From Atribacteria bacterium SCGC AAA255-N14 (GTDB lineage: Bacteria; Atribacterota; JS1; SB-45; 34-128), in contig ASPC01000005.1 in the NCBI GenBank assembly GCA_000405345.1, forward strand, positions 1 to 50,473: a DNA stretch of 50,473 nt. Direction: 5' to 3'. Every line of letters starts with the position of its first letter. Position 1 is the first letter of the stretch. A program made the position numbers and the translations under genes. The notes below the pieces were generated by a model. The model worked only from the letters and a program-made list of their open reading frames with translations. It was not told the DNA's origin and ran no database searches. Shown one piece after another: positions 1 through 9,860 of the stretch.

Positions 1-76
1 ATTTAGATTTTATCCATGAGTCTAATTTCGCTTTATCTGTTATGCTAAAATTCACTACTACCCCTACTCTTTTAGT
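1..76. repeat. Left-end fold-back inverted repeat (copy of holA segment)
   Basis: These 76 bases are a perfect reverse complement of 4626-4701 inside holA; the match ends at 77 (C here, while the holA partner at 4625 would need G and has A). The copy sits exactly at the contig edge and joins antisense holA sequence to folC. The first in-frame codons (ATG at 42) therefore encode no genuine FolC sequence. Best read as a chimeric contig end. Confidence 0.93.
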
Positions 77-899
77 CTCAGTCATTACCCATGTCGATTA
101 TGACCATATGGATAAATTGGGAAACAGTTTAGGAGAAATTGCCAGGGAAAAGGGAGGAATTATTAAACCGGATGGTATTGTAATATCCTCCAAACAATAT
201 GAAGAGGCATATAATGAAATCAAGAAAATAGCCGATGATAAAAATTCTCTTATTTACAGTACAGGAAGAGAAATAAGCTACAAAATAGTAAAATCTGATA
301 TTATGGGCATAGTATTCGATTTTAAAGGAATCTATCATAATTATAAAAATCTTCATACTCCCTTGTTGGGTAGACATCAAGCAGATAATGCTGCTACTGC
401 CATTACGGCTGTAGAAGCTCTTAAAATCAGAGGAATAAATATTTCTGAAAAAGCAATAAGAGACGGTTTGAAAAAAGTTAAGTGGACCGGGAGATTGGAA
501 ATCATTCAGAATAATCCTACACTGGTATTAGATGGGGCACATAATCCCAGTGGAGTAAAGGTAGTGCGAGATGCCCTGAAAGAGATATTTTCTTATCACC
601 GGCTTATTTTGGTATTAGCTATTTTTGCAGATAAAGATTACAAAAAAATGGTACAAATATTAGCACCTAACGCAGATTTAATTATTGCAACTAAGGCAAA
701 AAACCCTCGGGCAGCTTCTCCTCAGACAATCGCTAAAGAAGCGGCACAGTATATAGATGAGAATAAAATAATTATTACAGAAAATATTCCCCAGGCTATA
801 AGCTACGTTCTGTCGAATTCCAAAGAGGATGATTTAATATGTATAACCGGATCATTATATACTGTAGGTGAGGCAAAAAAATACTTTAACGTTAATTGA
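77..899 (+). CDS. folC: Folylpolyglutamate synthase / dihydrofolate synthase, 3' part
   Basis: Adds glutamate to folates (and probably to dihydropteroate) in the cytoplasm; Mur-ligase family. About 273 residues remain. Visible are SVITHVDYDHMDKLG near the break, EIAREKGGIIK, the central HQADNAATAITA block, and the C-terminal Mur-ligase motif LVLDGAHNPSG. The N-terminal half with the P-loop and the GGRxDATN block is missing because the contig folds back at 76/77; the upstream in-frame ATG at 42 is antisense holA. The stop codon TGA (897-899) already belongs to an ATTGACCA repeat. In related bacteria folC often lies upstream of comEA, so the position is normal. Identity is secure; the 5' end is not in this window. 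Confidence 0.93.
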
Positions 900-1199
900 C
901 CAATTGACCAATTGTCCAATTCCCCAATTGTCCAATTAACTGTTGCATTAACGAATTGGGTAATTAGATAATTAATTCATATCTTGGGAAAACTAGCGTA
1001 TAGCGCTTAGCGTAGAGCGTAGAGAATTAGTTGGCTGGTTAGTTAGTTATCTGGTTAGCTGGTTTAGGAAAAAGAAAACAAGCCAGGGGCCAAATTAGTA
1101 TATAGTATATGGACTAATTTAATTGGTGAATTGGAGAATTGGTCAATCGGGCAATTGGTTTAAAAATATAATCTCTATAGAAGTAAGGAGCGGACAATT
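900..1199. repeat. Intergenic mosaic of degenerate tandem-repeat modules
   Basis: No gene is seen. In order it holds CCAATTGA units (895-940), an AGCGTA array (992-1024), GGTTAGTTAGTTATCTGG units (1027-1066), an AGCCAGGGGCCA unit (1080-1093), a TAGTATATAGTATAT unit (1097-1112) and an AATTGGNN array (1120-1161). The comEA ribosome binding site AAGGAG follows directly. The same module types recur in most intergenic regions. Confidence 0.85.
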
Positions 1200-1832
1200 A
1201 TGTTCAACTTTTCGAATCAAGAAAAAATTACCATAATTTTGTTATTAATAGTAGTAATAATTGGCGGAGGAATAGTTTTATATAAAAACATTAATAGCGA
1301 AGATAATTTTACCATAAATAATACTTCAGATATTTCAGAAAATAGCCCTGCAATACAGAAAGAGGTTCCACCGTTAATTATTCATATTACCGGTGCAGTT
1401 AAAAACCCAGGTGTTTATCAGTTAAAATCAACCGATAGAATTGTTGATGCAGTAAAAATTGCCGGAGGAGAAACCGAAGAAGCCAACCTGGATTTGATTA
1501 ATCTTGCTGCTCTTCTTAAAGATGGGCAGAAAATAATTGTTCCTTCTAAAATATATAACGAAAACGGCGAAGAAACCAATAAAAATATAGATAACAATGC
1601 AGAGGTTATGTATTCTTCTTCTTCGGGCTCTATATCCGGGAAAATTAATATTAATACCGCTAATGCAATCATGCTACAGGCTTTGCCCGGGATTGGTCCG
1701 GTTCTTTCAGAAAGAATAATCGAATATAGAAATCAAAATGGATTGTTCGGAATTATTGATGATATAAAGGATGTTTCCGGAATTGCAGAAAAAAAATTTG
1801 AAGGAATTAAAGATTTAATTTGTGTCCAATAA
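1200..1832 (+). CDS. comEA: ComEA-like DNA receptor for transformation
   Basis: Membrane-anchored protein that binds incoming double-stranded DNA outside the cytoplasmic membrane and passes it to the ComEC channel. 210 residues: a short N terminus, one transmembrane segment at about 11-29, an SLBB domain at about 57-115 (HITGAVKNPGVYQL...IVDAVKIAGG) and a C-terminal helix-hairpin-helix DNA-binding domain at about 148-209 (GKININTANAIMLQALPGIG). The start ATG has AAGGAG 9 nt upstream. The end overlaps comEC by 13 nt, so the two are translationally coupled. The SLBB-TM-HhH layout is standard for ComEA of Gram-positive type. Confidence 0.93.
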   Translation: MFNFSNQEKITIILLLIVVIIGGGIVLYKNINSEDNFTINNTSDISENSPAIQKEVPPLIIHITGAVKNPGVYQLKSTDRIVDAVKIAGGETEEANLDLINLAALLKDGQKIIVPSKIYNENGEETNKNIDNNAEVMYSSSSGSISGKININTANAIMLQALPGIGPVLSERIIEYRNQNGLFGIIDDIKDVSGIAEKKFEGIKDLICVQ

Positions 1833-4225
1833 AAAATATATCTCCAGATAGCAAATACAATGTTATTAGACCCCTACCTATAATTTTATCTCTATATATA
1901 ATAGGCATAATTTATGGTAAATTCATTAATATTAATCTGATATTTTTGTTTTTGATTATAATATTGTTAATGCTAATTTCTATTATAAGTTTTGTAAAGC
2001 AGTGGAATACAACCACTGCTTTATTATTTTTAATAATATTTTTAATCGGTATATTCAATTATAACATTAATTCCAGACCGATTGGAGCAAACCACATAGC
2101 AAATTTTGTAGAGGATAAGAAGTTAACCATTATTTGTACGGTTTTAGACAAAGAATACTATCCCAATCAAGAGAAAATATCTTTTAAGGTAAAAGCAAGC
2201 CAAATAGAAAGAGGAGATTACGCCATTGGAACACAGGGTCTAATATTGGTGAATACCTATTTGGGGGATTGTCCCTATGAATACGGAGATGTGCTAAAGA
2301 TTAAAGGGAAATTAGAGAAGCCTATAGGACAGAAGAATTTTGGTGAGTTTGATTATGAATTATATTTAGCCCGAGAAAAGATCTTTGCTTACCTTAATAT
2401 CTGGCAGGAAAAAGATATTCAAAAAATTGGAGAAGACAATTCGAGTTTTTTAGTATCTTTTTCTTTATCAGCAAGAGATAAAATAAAAGATATTACAACA
2501 CAGACATTGCCGTCGCCGTATAACTACCTTCTTGTCGGTATGCTATTAGGAGAAAAAAGTTTTATTCCCGCTGATTTAAAAGAAGTTTTTGCCGAAGCAG
2601 GAATTATGCATATATTAGCAGTTTCAGGTTTACATGTAGGTATAATTGCTATGGCTTTACTTTTTTTCTTAAGCATGCTGCGGTTACCAAAGAAGCCTAA
2701 ACTAATTATCTTGATATCAATTCTAATAATGTATGCCTCCATCACCGGTTTTCGTCCTTCTGTATTAAGGGCTACCATTATGTTTATTTTATTGATAGGT
2801 GGGAAATTAATCAACAGAAGCAGAAATCTTAATATTTCTCTATTTTTTGCAGCATTTTTAATTTTGTTATCAAATCCTTTAATACTATATGATGCTGGTT
2901 TTCTTTTATCCTTTATCGTAACTTTTTTTATTATAAATTTAGCACCAATCTTACAAGAATTATTTTCTAAAATAGTAGTCTGGATTAAAAATCCTTTAGC
3001 AGTTTCAACAGCTGCCTGGATAGGTATTTTTCCGCTTTCTGCATATTTTTTTACTAAAGTATCTATGATCTCCATTGTTTCTAATATATTTATTATTCCT
3101 TTAACCGGGATAGCGGTAATATTAGGATTTGTAACCTTTTTTATCGGAATGGCAAGCATCTCTCTGGCTGGCGTAATTGCCAGCATTAATTACCTGGTGC
3201 TGAATCTAATAACCTTAATAGCAAAATCATTTTCGTCACTTCCTTTTGCTTTTATTTATGTTGCTCAACCTTCAATTATGGTGATTATTTTATATTATCT
3301 AATGGTATTTTTTATTATTGAAATGTTCTTTAAAAAAATACTATCGCAGAAAATAAAGAAAAAAGCTGGCTTAATTGTACTATCAATTACATTGCTAATA
3401 ATTATTGTTCAAGTATTTTATCCGACAGACAACCTCAAAGTAAATTTTATAAATGTCGGAGAAGGAGATTGCATCTTAATTGAAGCCTCCAACAAGATAA
3501 ATATCTTAATTGATGGAGGAGGCACCCCTCAAAGCGATTTTGATGTGGGAAGTAAAATCGTTATACCTTACTTGAGAAGAAAGGGGATAAATGAAATTGA
3601 TTTGCTAATCTTAACTCATCCTCATTTAGATCATTTGGAAGGATTATTGCCGGTATTGGAGGAGCTTAAAGTAGACATGGTTTTAGATAGCGGGTTGATA
3701 TGTGATTTATCAGAATATGATAAGTTTATCTCTATAATACAAGCAAAAGGCATACCATATCATAAAGCTAAAGCCGGAGATAATATTATTTTTAGTAACA
3801 ATTTGGAAATATTTTTGCTTAATCCCCTGTATGATATTGATTTCTATGAAGAATCTGATTTTAATAATGCGTCGATTGTGGTAAAATTATTCTATAAAGA
3901 TGCAGATTTTCTTTTTACCGGGGATATAGAGGAATCTGCTGAAAAAAAATTATTGGTTTGGCAGAATATTTTACAGAGTGATGTATTAAAACTTGGCCAT
4001 CATGGAAGTTCAACTTCCACTACATTGGAATTTTTAGATAAGGTTAACCCGAGTATTGCAGTTATTACTGTGGGAAAAAATAATTTTGGACATCCTTCGC
4101 AGAAAATTATAGAAAGATTAGAAGATAAGAATATACGAATGTATCGGACAGATGAAGATGGAACGATAATTATAAGAACAAACGGCCGGAAATATTGGAT
4201 AAGGACACTGAAAGGAAATAATTAA
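1820..4225 (+). CDS. comEC: ComEC/Rec2 DNA-uptake channel
   Basis: Polytopic membrane protein that moves one strand of transforming DNA into the cytoplasm. 801 residues, TTG start inside comEA. N-terminal membrane segments plus a DUF4131 OB-like region (about 1-190), the Competence domain with many helices (about 225-510, with HILAVSGLHVG), and a C-terminal metallo-beta-lactamase domain (about 540-795) keeping the metal motif THPHLDH near residue 600 and GHHGS. Length and three-part layout are full size, so the gene looks intact. ComEA and ComEC together suggest competence, but the pilus genes are not in the window. Confidence 0.94.
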   Translation: MCPIKNISPDSKYNVIRPLPIILSLYIIGIIYGKFININLIFLFLIIILLMLISIISFVKQWNTTTALLFLIIFLIGIFNYNINSRPIGANHIANFVEDKKLTIICTVLDKEYYPNQEKISFKVKASQIERGDYAIGTQGLILVNTYLGDCPYEYGDVLKIKGKLEKPIGQKNFGEFDYELYLAREKIFAYLNIWQEKDIQKIGEDNSSFLVSFSLSARDKIKDITTQTLPSPYNYLLVGMLLGEKSFIPADLKEVFAEAGIMHILAVSGLHVGIIAMALLFFLSMLRLPKKPKLIILISILIMYASITGFRPSVLRATIMFILLIGGKLINRSRNLNISLFFAAFLILLSNPLILYDAGFLLSFIVTFFIINLAPILQELFSKIVVWIKNPLAVSTAAWIGIFPLSAYFFTKVSMISIVSNIFIIPLTGIAVILGFVTFFIGMASISLAGVIASINYLVLNLITLIAKSFSSLPFAFIYVAQPSIMVIILYYLMVFFIIEMFFKKILSQKIKKKAGLIVLSITLLIIIVQVFYPTDNLKVNFINVGEGDCILIEASNKINILIDGGGTPQSDFDVGSKIVIPYLRRKGINEIDLLILTHPHLDHLEGLLPVLEELKVDMVLDSGLICDLSEYDKFISIIQAKGIPYHKAKAGDNIIFSNNLEIFLLNPLYDIDFYEESDFNNASIVVKLFYKDADFLFTGDIEESAEKKLLVWQNILQSDVLKLGHHGSSTSTTLEFLDKVNPSIAVITVGKNNFGHPSQKIIERLEDKNIRMYRTDEDGTIIIRTNGRKYWIRTLKGNN

Positions 4226-4226
4226 A

Positions 4227-5249
4227 ATGAACCAAGGAAGATATATAAATTACGAAGATATATTAAACCTTACGAAACAAGAGAAAATATACCCTGCTTA
4301 TCTGTTTTACGGAAATGAAAATTATTTAAAAGAAGATATTTCAAAAAAACTTAGAAACAGATTAATCGACCCCGCTTATAGAGAGTTAAATTATAAAGTT
4401 TTTTATGGTGATAAATTATCTATAAACGAGGTAATAAATGATTTAGAGACACTGCCCATGATATCGAAACATAAATTATTAATAATAAAAGAAGCAGATA
4501 AAATTAACAAAAATGATGAGACAAAATTAATAAATTATTTTAACCGGCTAAGTCTAAAAAACAATTTTTCAACTTTAATAATTATTTATAAAGAAGGCAG
4601 GCCAAACAAAGGGCTAATCACAGCAACTAAAAGAGTAGGGGTAGTAGTGAATTTTAGCATAACAGATAAAGCGAAATTAGACTCATGGATAAAATCTAAA
4701 TTCAGACAGAGTGATAAAAAAATTACTCAGGAGGCTTTATTTTATTTACAATCTATAGTTGGTTCTGATTTAGGCCATCTTTTTAATGAAATAGAAAAAA
4801 TAGATATTTATACGAAAGACCAAAAAACAATAGAAAAAGAAGATGTTATAACAATGATTGGTGGTTCAGAGGCGGTTAATATATTTAAAGTATTAGATTC
4901 TATTGGAGATAAAGATATAAAAAATGCAATAGATGGTTTGGTAAAGTTAAATCAAGGCGACCTTCATCATTTAGCCATATTTGCTATGATATACAGGCAA
5001 ATAAAGCTTATACTTCAAACAAAATTATTACTTTCAAACAAGGTTAATATTAAAGAAGTAGAAAAGAAACTAAGACTTCCTTACTTTATTGTCCAAAAAA
5101 TAATAAAACAGTCTGAAAAATATACTTTTAAGGAAATTTGTAAATCTTATGAATTATTGAATATGGCGGACTTAGAATTTAAAGAAAGCCAGAAGGAACC
5201 AAAGATTATTTTAGAAGAATTGGTTATGAATATCATTAATCAGAGATAG
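4227..5249 (+). CDS. holA: DNA polymerase III subunit delta
   Basis: Clamp-loader delta subunit that opens the beta clamp. 340 residues. The N terminus YPAYLFYGNENYLKEDISKKL is the usual degenerate AAA+ opening of HolA; the middle holds VGSDLGHLFNEIEKI and the C terminus is helical. It starts one base after the comEC stop, as in the Bacillus comE-holA cluster. The stop TAG (5247-5249) is the first unit of an AGCGTA array. Bases 4626-4701 are duplicated in inverse orientation at the contig start, which does not disturb this copy. Confidence 0.93.
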   Translation: MNQGRYINYEDILNLTKQEKIYPAYLFYGNENYLKEDISKKLRNRLIDPAYRELNYKVFYGDKLSINEVINDLETLPMISKHKLLIIKEADKINKNDETKLINYFNRLSLKNNFSTLIIIYKEGRPNKGLITATKRVGVVVNFSITDKAKLDSWIKSKFRQSDKKITQEALFYLQSIVGSDLGHLFNEIEKIDIYTKDQKTIEKEDVITMIGGSEAVNIFKVLDSIGDKDIKNAIDGLVKLNQGDLHHLAIFAMIYRQIKLILQTKLLLSNKVNIKEVEKKLRLPYFIVQKIIKQSEKYTFKEICKSYELLNMADLEFKESQKEPKIILEELVMNIINQR

Positions 5250-5588
5250 CGGATAGCGTACAGCGTGGAGCGTAGAGTTAAGAAGGAAGAAAGTAGAAGA
5301 CAGAAGATAGATTAGTATATAGTATGTAGTATATAGTGAAGAAGAGAGATAAAATAATTAGTTAGCTAGTTAGTTAATAAATAGAAAGTAGTTAACTAAT
5401 TAAATGTATAAATGATCAACTATCCAACAAATATAATTGTCAGTAGGTATGGCTTTGATTTATTAAACCTGTTTCAATTAGAATAAATTCGATACCGAAA
5501 AATCGTAAAATACATTATAGGCATTCTATTTGTTATACTCTACGCTAAACGCTGTACGCTATACGCTATATAGGTTTTTAATTTATAA
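5250..5588. repeat. Repeat-module mosaic between convergent holA and rpsT
   Basis: No gene is seen. It contains an AGCGTA array running from the holA stop (5247-5278), a TAGTATATAGTATGTAGTATATAG unit (about 5313-5336), GTTAGCTAGTTAGTTAA units (5361-5380) and an inverse-oriented TACGCT array (5537-5572) just past the rpsT stop. The two AGCGTA arrays face each other and could pair in RNA. Confidence 0.8.
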
Positions 5589-6095
5589 TTATGATTTTGC
5601 TTTTTTAGTTTCAACTTTTTTAGTTTCAACTTTTTTAGTTTCAACTTTTTTAGTGACCGGTTTTTTAGCAGCTTTTACTCTCTTTTTAGCTATTGTTTTT
5701 TCTTTGGTTTTAGCTTCTTTCGTAGTCTTTGTTTTTTTCTTAGGGGCTACTGTTTTTTTAGTGACCGGTTTTTTAGCAGCTTCTGCAGCTTTTTCAGGAG
5801 CATCAGGTACAGACTTCATGGCTGCTTCCGACTCTACTAAAGTATTTAGTTTTTTGGTTAAGTTTGCTTTTTGGCGTGAAGCAGTGTTTTTGGGCAAAAT
5901 ACCTTTATTAACGGATTTGTCTAAAATTGAAACGGTATCTTTAAAATATTTAATTATTTCTTCTTTGTTTTTTTCCGAAAGAGCAAGATCGAATTTTTTA
6001 ATGCTGCTTTTTATTTTTGATTTGTAAGATATATTTCTTAAATGACTTTTTTCAGAGGTTTTAACTCTTTTTATTGCTGACTTTATTTGGGGCAT
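5589..6095 (-). CDS. rpsT: 30S ribosomal protein bS20 with a long lysine-rich tail
   Basis: Primary-binding protein of the small subunit (16S rRNA). Residues 1-88 are a normal bS20: MPQIKSAIKRVKTSEKSHLRN, then helices with IDKAVxKGILxxNTASRxKxxL-like sequence (ILDKSVNKGILPKNTASRQKANL). Residues 89-168 are an added Lys/Ala/Thr tail: AAKKPVTKK occurs twice (about 106-114 and 142-150) and VETKK three times in a row (151-165), resembling histone-H1-like tails. The usual length is about 85-90 residues, so the tail nearly doubles the protein. RBS AAAGGAAA lies upstream. Opposite orientation to holA is also seen in Bacillus. The antisense reading frame over it is a shadow. Confidence 0.93.
   Translation of the reverse strand: MPQIKSAIKRVKTSEKSHLRNISYKSKIKSSIKKFDLALSEKNKEEIIKYFKDTVSILDKSVNKGILPKNTASRQKANLTKKLNTLVESEAAMKSVPDAPEKAAEAAKKPVTKKTVAPKKKTKTTKEAKTKEKTIAKKRVKAAKKPVTKKVETKKVETKKVETKKAKS
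5605..5779. repeat. In-gene repeats that build the bS20 tail
   Basis: On the plus strand a 15-bp unit (TTTTTTAGTTTCAAC) is repeated three times at about 5605-5653, encoding VETKK x3. A unit of about 27 bp encoding AAKKPVTKK occurs at about 5646-5672 and 5753-5779. Both preserve the reading frame, so the tail can lengthen or shorten by whole units. Confidence 0.85.
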
Positions 6096-6463
6096 AATTA
6101 TTTCCTTTCGATAATATTAATTTTACTTGGTAATTTTAACATTATTTTAATTTAAAATCAAGCATTAACTAAATAAGCGTTTAGCGTGGAGCGTATAGTT
6201 AAGAAAGAGGGAGCCAGAATTCTAAAGAAAGAAGAGAAATTAATATATAGTAATTAGTATATCGTATATAGCAAAGATAGTTAATCAGTTAGCCAATTTA
6301 CCAGATATCCGATTGAAGAAATAAAATAAAGTTATTTAACTGGAGAACTGGCAAACAGGGTAATTGGTTAACTAATAAGCAACATGATACTTAGGACTAA
6401 TTTTATTAATCCAAAACTATACGCTAAACGCTGCACGCTATACGCTATATAAAAAGGAGATTA
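6096..6463. repeat. Divergent rpsT/murJ intergenic repeat mosaic
   Basis: No gene is seen. AGCGTA array (6174-6200), GAGCCAGAATTC unit, AGTATATCGTATATAG units, TTAATCAGTTAGCC units, AACTGGCAAACAGGG and an inverse TACGCT array (6415-6451) ending 12 bp before murJ. Bases 6256-6360 are repeated almost exactly at 11124-11228. The rpsT promoter must lie in the first 80 bases, but I could not define it. Confidence 0.8.
6256..6360. repeat. 105-bp dispersed direct repeat, copy 1
   Basis: Matches 11124-11228 with two mismatches in 105 bases; weaker similarity extends about 45 bases to the left. Unlike the short degenerate modules this is a long, recent-looking copy. It carries no open reading frame and no terminal inverted repeats. 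Confidence 0.9.
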
Positions 6464-8032
6464 ATGGAAACAAAATATAAAATTGCTAAATACGCAGGAA
6501 TAGTAATTATTGCTACTATATTTTGTAGAATATTAGGTTTGGGTAGAGAAATAGTGATTTCCAATAGATTCGGAGCAGGGATTGAAACCGATGCTTTTTT
6601 TATTGCTTTCATGATTCCTAATTTATTGAGGAGTTTTTTAGGGGAGGGTGCCTTAAACTCAGCTTTCATACCTATTTTTGCAGAGTATTTAACTAATCAT
6701 GATAGAAAAAAAGCTGAATATTTCGCCAGCAATGTTTTAAATATATTAATTATAATTTTAATAATTGTGGTAATTTTAGGTGTTTGGGGAGCTCCTTTGC
6801 TAATTAATATAATTGCTATCGGCTTTAAAAGTAATATGTATAAATATCAATTAGCTATAACTCTCACCAGAATTATATTTCCTTATATAGGTTTCGTAGC
6901 AGTTGCTGCTTTATTTATGGGCATATTGAATTCTTATAATCATTTTTTAGTGCCTGCCTTAGCGCCGGCTATGTTAAATATTTCTGTTATTGTTTTTGCT
7001 CTTACTTTAAGTTATAAATATGGTATATTTGCCATAGCCTGGGGAGTAATTTTGGGAGGAATAGGTCAGGCGTTAATACAAACCCCGGTATTGATAAGAA
7101 AAAAGATAAAATATAGCTTCGTAGTGGATTTTAGTGATCCGGGAGTAAAAAAATTATTAAAATTATTAGTGCCAGCCATGATAGGTTTGGCTATTACTCA
7201 GATTAATATCGTAGTGGATAGGACAATTGCTTCTACCTTGATTGATGGAAGTATTTCGGCTTTGTATTATTCCAATAGATTAGTACAATTTCCCCTGGGG
7301 GCATTTGGGATTGCTATATCTATTGCTATCTTTCCTACACTTGCTAAACAGACGGCAAAAAATAATATTGCTGAATTTAAAAAATCCTTATTATTTGGTC
7401 TAAGAATATTACTATTTCTCACCGTTCCTTCCGCCGTAGGGCTAATAGTGTTAAAGGATTCACTGATTCGTTTAATATACGAACATGGTATATTCAGCAG
7501 AATAGCAACCAATATGACTGCAAGTGCCTTATTGTATTATTCTATTGGCCTGTTTGCCTATGCCTGCGTTCGTTTGATAACAATGTCTTTTTATGCTTTA
7601 AAAGATACCAAAACTCCGGTAAAGATCGGAATCTACATAGTATTTATAAATATTGCTTTAGATTTAATTTTAGTTAGATATTTAACTCATTCCGGTTTAG
7701 CGTTAGCTACATCAGTAGCCGCTATACTAAATCTGATTATATTATTAAAAGTTTTACAGGATAAAATTGGGGACTTTGAATTAAAATCTCAATTATCATT
7801 TCTGGTAAAAATTATTGTATCTTCAATATTCTTAGGAATAATCTGTGTTTTAGTTAATAATTATTTTGGTAGTGTATTAGATTTGAACAATAAATATAAT
7901 CAGCTTATTCAAGTAATTGCCTCTATTTTTAGTGGAGGTTTGGTATATTTTATTATTAGTTATATACTGGACGTAAAAGAAGTTAGAAATTTAAGGCAAA
8001 CTATAAAAACAATCTTAAGGAGTAAGAATTAA
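6464..8032 (+). CDS. murJ: Lipid II flippase MurJ
   Basis: Moves lipid-linked peptidoglycan precursor across the cytoplasmic membrane (MviN/MOP superfamily). 522 residues with about 14 hydrophobic segments. The N terminus has the family signature GLGREIVISNRFGAGIETDAFFIAFMIPNLLRSFLGEGALNSAFIPIF. ATG with AAGGAG 5 nt upstream. Followed after 3 bases by lepA, so the two are probably co-transcribed. Together with uppP and ftsK it shows that the organism makes a peptidoglycan wall. Confidence 0.94.
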   Translation: METKYKIAKYAGIVIIATIFCRILGLGREIVISNRFGAGIETDAFFIAFMIPNLLRSFLGEGALNSAFIPIFAEYLTNHDRKKAEYFASNVLNILIIILIIVVILGVWGAPLLINIIAIGFKSNMYKYQLAITLTRIIFPYIGFVAVAALFMGILNSYNHFLVPALAPAMLNISVIVFALTLSYKYGIFAIAWGVILGGIGQALIQTPVLIRKKIKYSFVVDFSDPGVKKLLKLLVPAMIGLAITQINIVVDRTIASTLIDGSISALYYSNRLVQFPLGAFGIAISIAIFPTLAKQTAKNNIAEFKKSLLFGLRILLFLTVPSAVGLIVLKDSLIRLIYEHGIFSRIATNMTASALLYYSIGLFAYACVRLITMSFYALKDTKTPVKIGIYIVFINIALDLILVRYLTHSGLALATSVAAILNLIILLKVLQDKIGDFELKSQLSFLVKIIVSSIFLGIICVLVNNYFGSVLDLNNKYNQLIQVIASIFSGGLVYFIISYILDVKEVRNLRQTIKTILRSKN

Positions 8033-8035
8033 ACA

Positions 8036-9850
8036 ATGCTAAAAGATTATCATTGCAACATTGAAAATATCAGGAATTTTTCTATAATCGCTCATATTGA
8101 TCACGGAAAATCAACCATAGCTGATAGATTGCTGGAATTTACCGGAACAATTTCCGAGAGAGAAAAAAAAGAACAGATATTGGACAATATGGATTTAGAA
8201 AGAGAAAAGGGAATAACTATTAAATCAAAAGCAGTAAGATTATATTATCACTCCAAAGATGGTAAGGAATACATTTTAAATTTAATTGATACCCCCGGAC
8301 ATGTTGATTTTTCCTATGAAGTATCTCGTAGTCTTGCGGCATGTGAGGGTGCTTTATTGATCGTTGATGCATCCCAAGGAGTACAAGCACAAACCATAGC
8401 TAATATTAATTTAGCAATAAAAAGTAATTTGAAAATAATTCCAATAATTAATAAAATTGATCTTACTACAGCAAACCCGGATAGAGTTACCAAAGAATTG
8501 CAGAATATTTCAGAAATAAAAGGAGAGGAAATAATTTTAGCGAGTGCCAAAGAAGGAATAGGAACTTCTGATATTTTAGAAGCAATAGTAAATAAAATTC
8601 CACCACCAAAAGGAAGTTCGAGTTTGCCTTTAAGAGCACTTATATTTGACTCGATCTACAATCCATATAAAGGAACAATTGTCTATGTTAAAGTAGTAGA
8701 TGGGATTATAAAACCAGGCATGATTATTCAAACTATGTCCAATAATATAAGCTATGAAGTTGTAGAAATAGGCATTTTTCGTCCTAAAATGCAGCCCATA
8801 AAAAAACTTACTGCCGGGGAAGTGGGATACATAATAGCCGGGTTTAAAAATATTAAAGATACTCATGTAGGTGATACTATTATCGATGCTTCCAACCCCT
8901 CCCGAGTGAGCCTTCCCGGATATAAAAAGGTTACCCCTTTGGTTTTTTGCAGTATCTATCCTGTTGATAATAAGGAATATGAAAACCTTAAAGCTGCATT
9001 GGATAAGCTTAAATTAAACGATTCCTCTCTTTTTAGTGAAGACGAAACCTCAGAAGCTCTGGGGTTTGGTTTCAGATGTGGATTTTTAGGGTTACTGCAT
9101 ATGGAAATTATTCAGGAAAGATTAGAAAGGGAATACGACATAAATTTAATCGCCACTACCCCGAGCGTAATGTACCAGGTAACTAAAAAAAATGGGGAAA
9201 TATTAAAAATAAGTAACCCTGTCTCTTTCCCTCCAAAAAATGAAATTGAAAAAATTGAAGAACCATATGTAAAAGTAAATATTATAACTCCCAGTAAGTG
9301 TATTGGCGGAATTATGGATTTAGTTCAGGAAAGAAGAGGAAGTTTCAAAAATATGGAATATATCGACGAAGAAATTTTAAGATTAGATTATCATCTGCCC
9401 TTAAATGAAATCATTATAGATTTCTATGATAAGTTGAAATCGATAAGCAGTGGATATGCCTCCCTTGATTACGAACTTATAGAATATCAGTCCTCCGAAT
9501 TAGCCAAAGTCGATATACTGGTTAATCATCAGTTAGTGGATGCTCTATCTTTTATTATACATAAAGATAAGGCGTATACACGGGCAAGAAAAATAGTGGA
9601 AAAATTAAAAGGAATTATACCTCGTCAGATGTATGAAGTTCCACTACAAGCGACAATTGAGGGAAAGATTATTGCTCGAGAAACTATCAAAGCACTAAAG
9701 AAAGATGTAACTGCTAAATGTTACGGAGGAGACATCACCCGTAAAAGAAAGTTGTTAGAAAAACAAAAAGCCGGGAAAAAGAGAATGAAGAAGATAGGAA
9801 AGGTGGAAATTCCACAGGAAGCATTTTTAGGAATATTAAAAATTGATTAG
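8036..9850 (+). CDS. lepA: Elongation factor 4 (LepA), back-translocating GTPase
   Basis: Ribosome-associated GTPase. 604 residues, full length. G1 AHIDHGKST at 19-27, effector region [14 protein letters not shown]3 [11 protein letters not shown] at about 86, G4 NKID at about 140, then domain II, EF-G-like domains and the LepA-specific C terminus ([22 protein letters not shown]). The ATG is 13 nt after an AAGGAG inside the end of murJ. Order lepA-hemW-hrcA is conserved in Gram-positive bacteria. Confidence 0.96.
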   Translation: MLKDYHCNIENIRNFSIIAHIDHGKSTIADRLLEFTGTISEREKKEQILDNMDLEREKGITIKSKAVRLYYHSKDGKEYILNLIDTPGHVDFSYEVSRSLAACEGALLIVDASQGVQAQTIANINLAIKSNLKIIPIINKIDLTTANPDRVTKELQNISEIKGEEIILASAKEGIGTSDILEAIVNKIPPPKGSSSLPLRALIFDSIYNPYKGTIVYVKVVDGIIKPGMIIQTMSNNISYEVVEIGIFRPKMQPIKKLTAGEVGYIIAGFKNIKDTHVGDTIIDASNPSRVSLPGYKKVTPLVFCSIYPVDNKEYENLKAALDKLKLNDSSLFSEDETSEALGFGFRCGFLGLLHMEIIQERLEREYDINLIATTPSVMYQVTKKNGEILKISNPVSFPPKNEIEKIEEPYVKVNIITPSKCIGGIMDLVQERRGSFKNMEYIDEEILRLDYHLPLNEIIIDFYDKLKSISSGYASLDYELIEYQSSELAKVDILVNHQLVDALSFIIHKDKAYTRARKIVEKLKGIIPRQMYEVPLQATIEGKIIARETIKALKKDVTAKCYGGDITRKRKLLEKQKAGKKRMKKIGKVEIPQEAFLGILKID

Positions 9851-9860
9851 GGGATGACTA

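Noticed and set aside
42..76. FolC start at the ATG at 42
   Set aside because: The first 76 bases are antisense holA; FolC homology starts after them and its N-terminal half is missing.
2524..3186. A 220-residue minus-strand ORF inside comEC
   Set aside because: A shadow of the comEC membrane-helix coding region; no Shine-Dalgarno and no family resemblance.
5530..6027. A 165-residue plus-strand hydrophobic protein with LVSTF repeats
   Set aside because: It is the antisense of rpsT; the repeats are the complement of the lysine codons.
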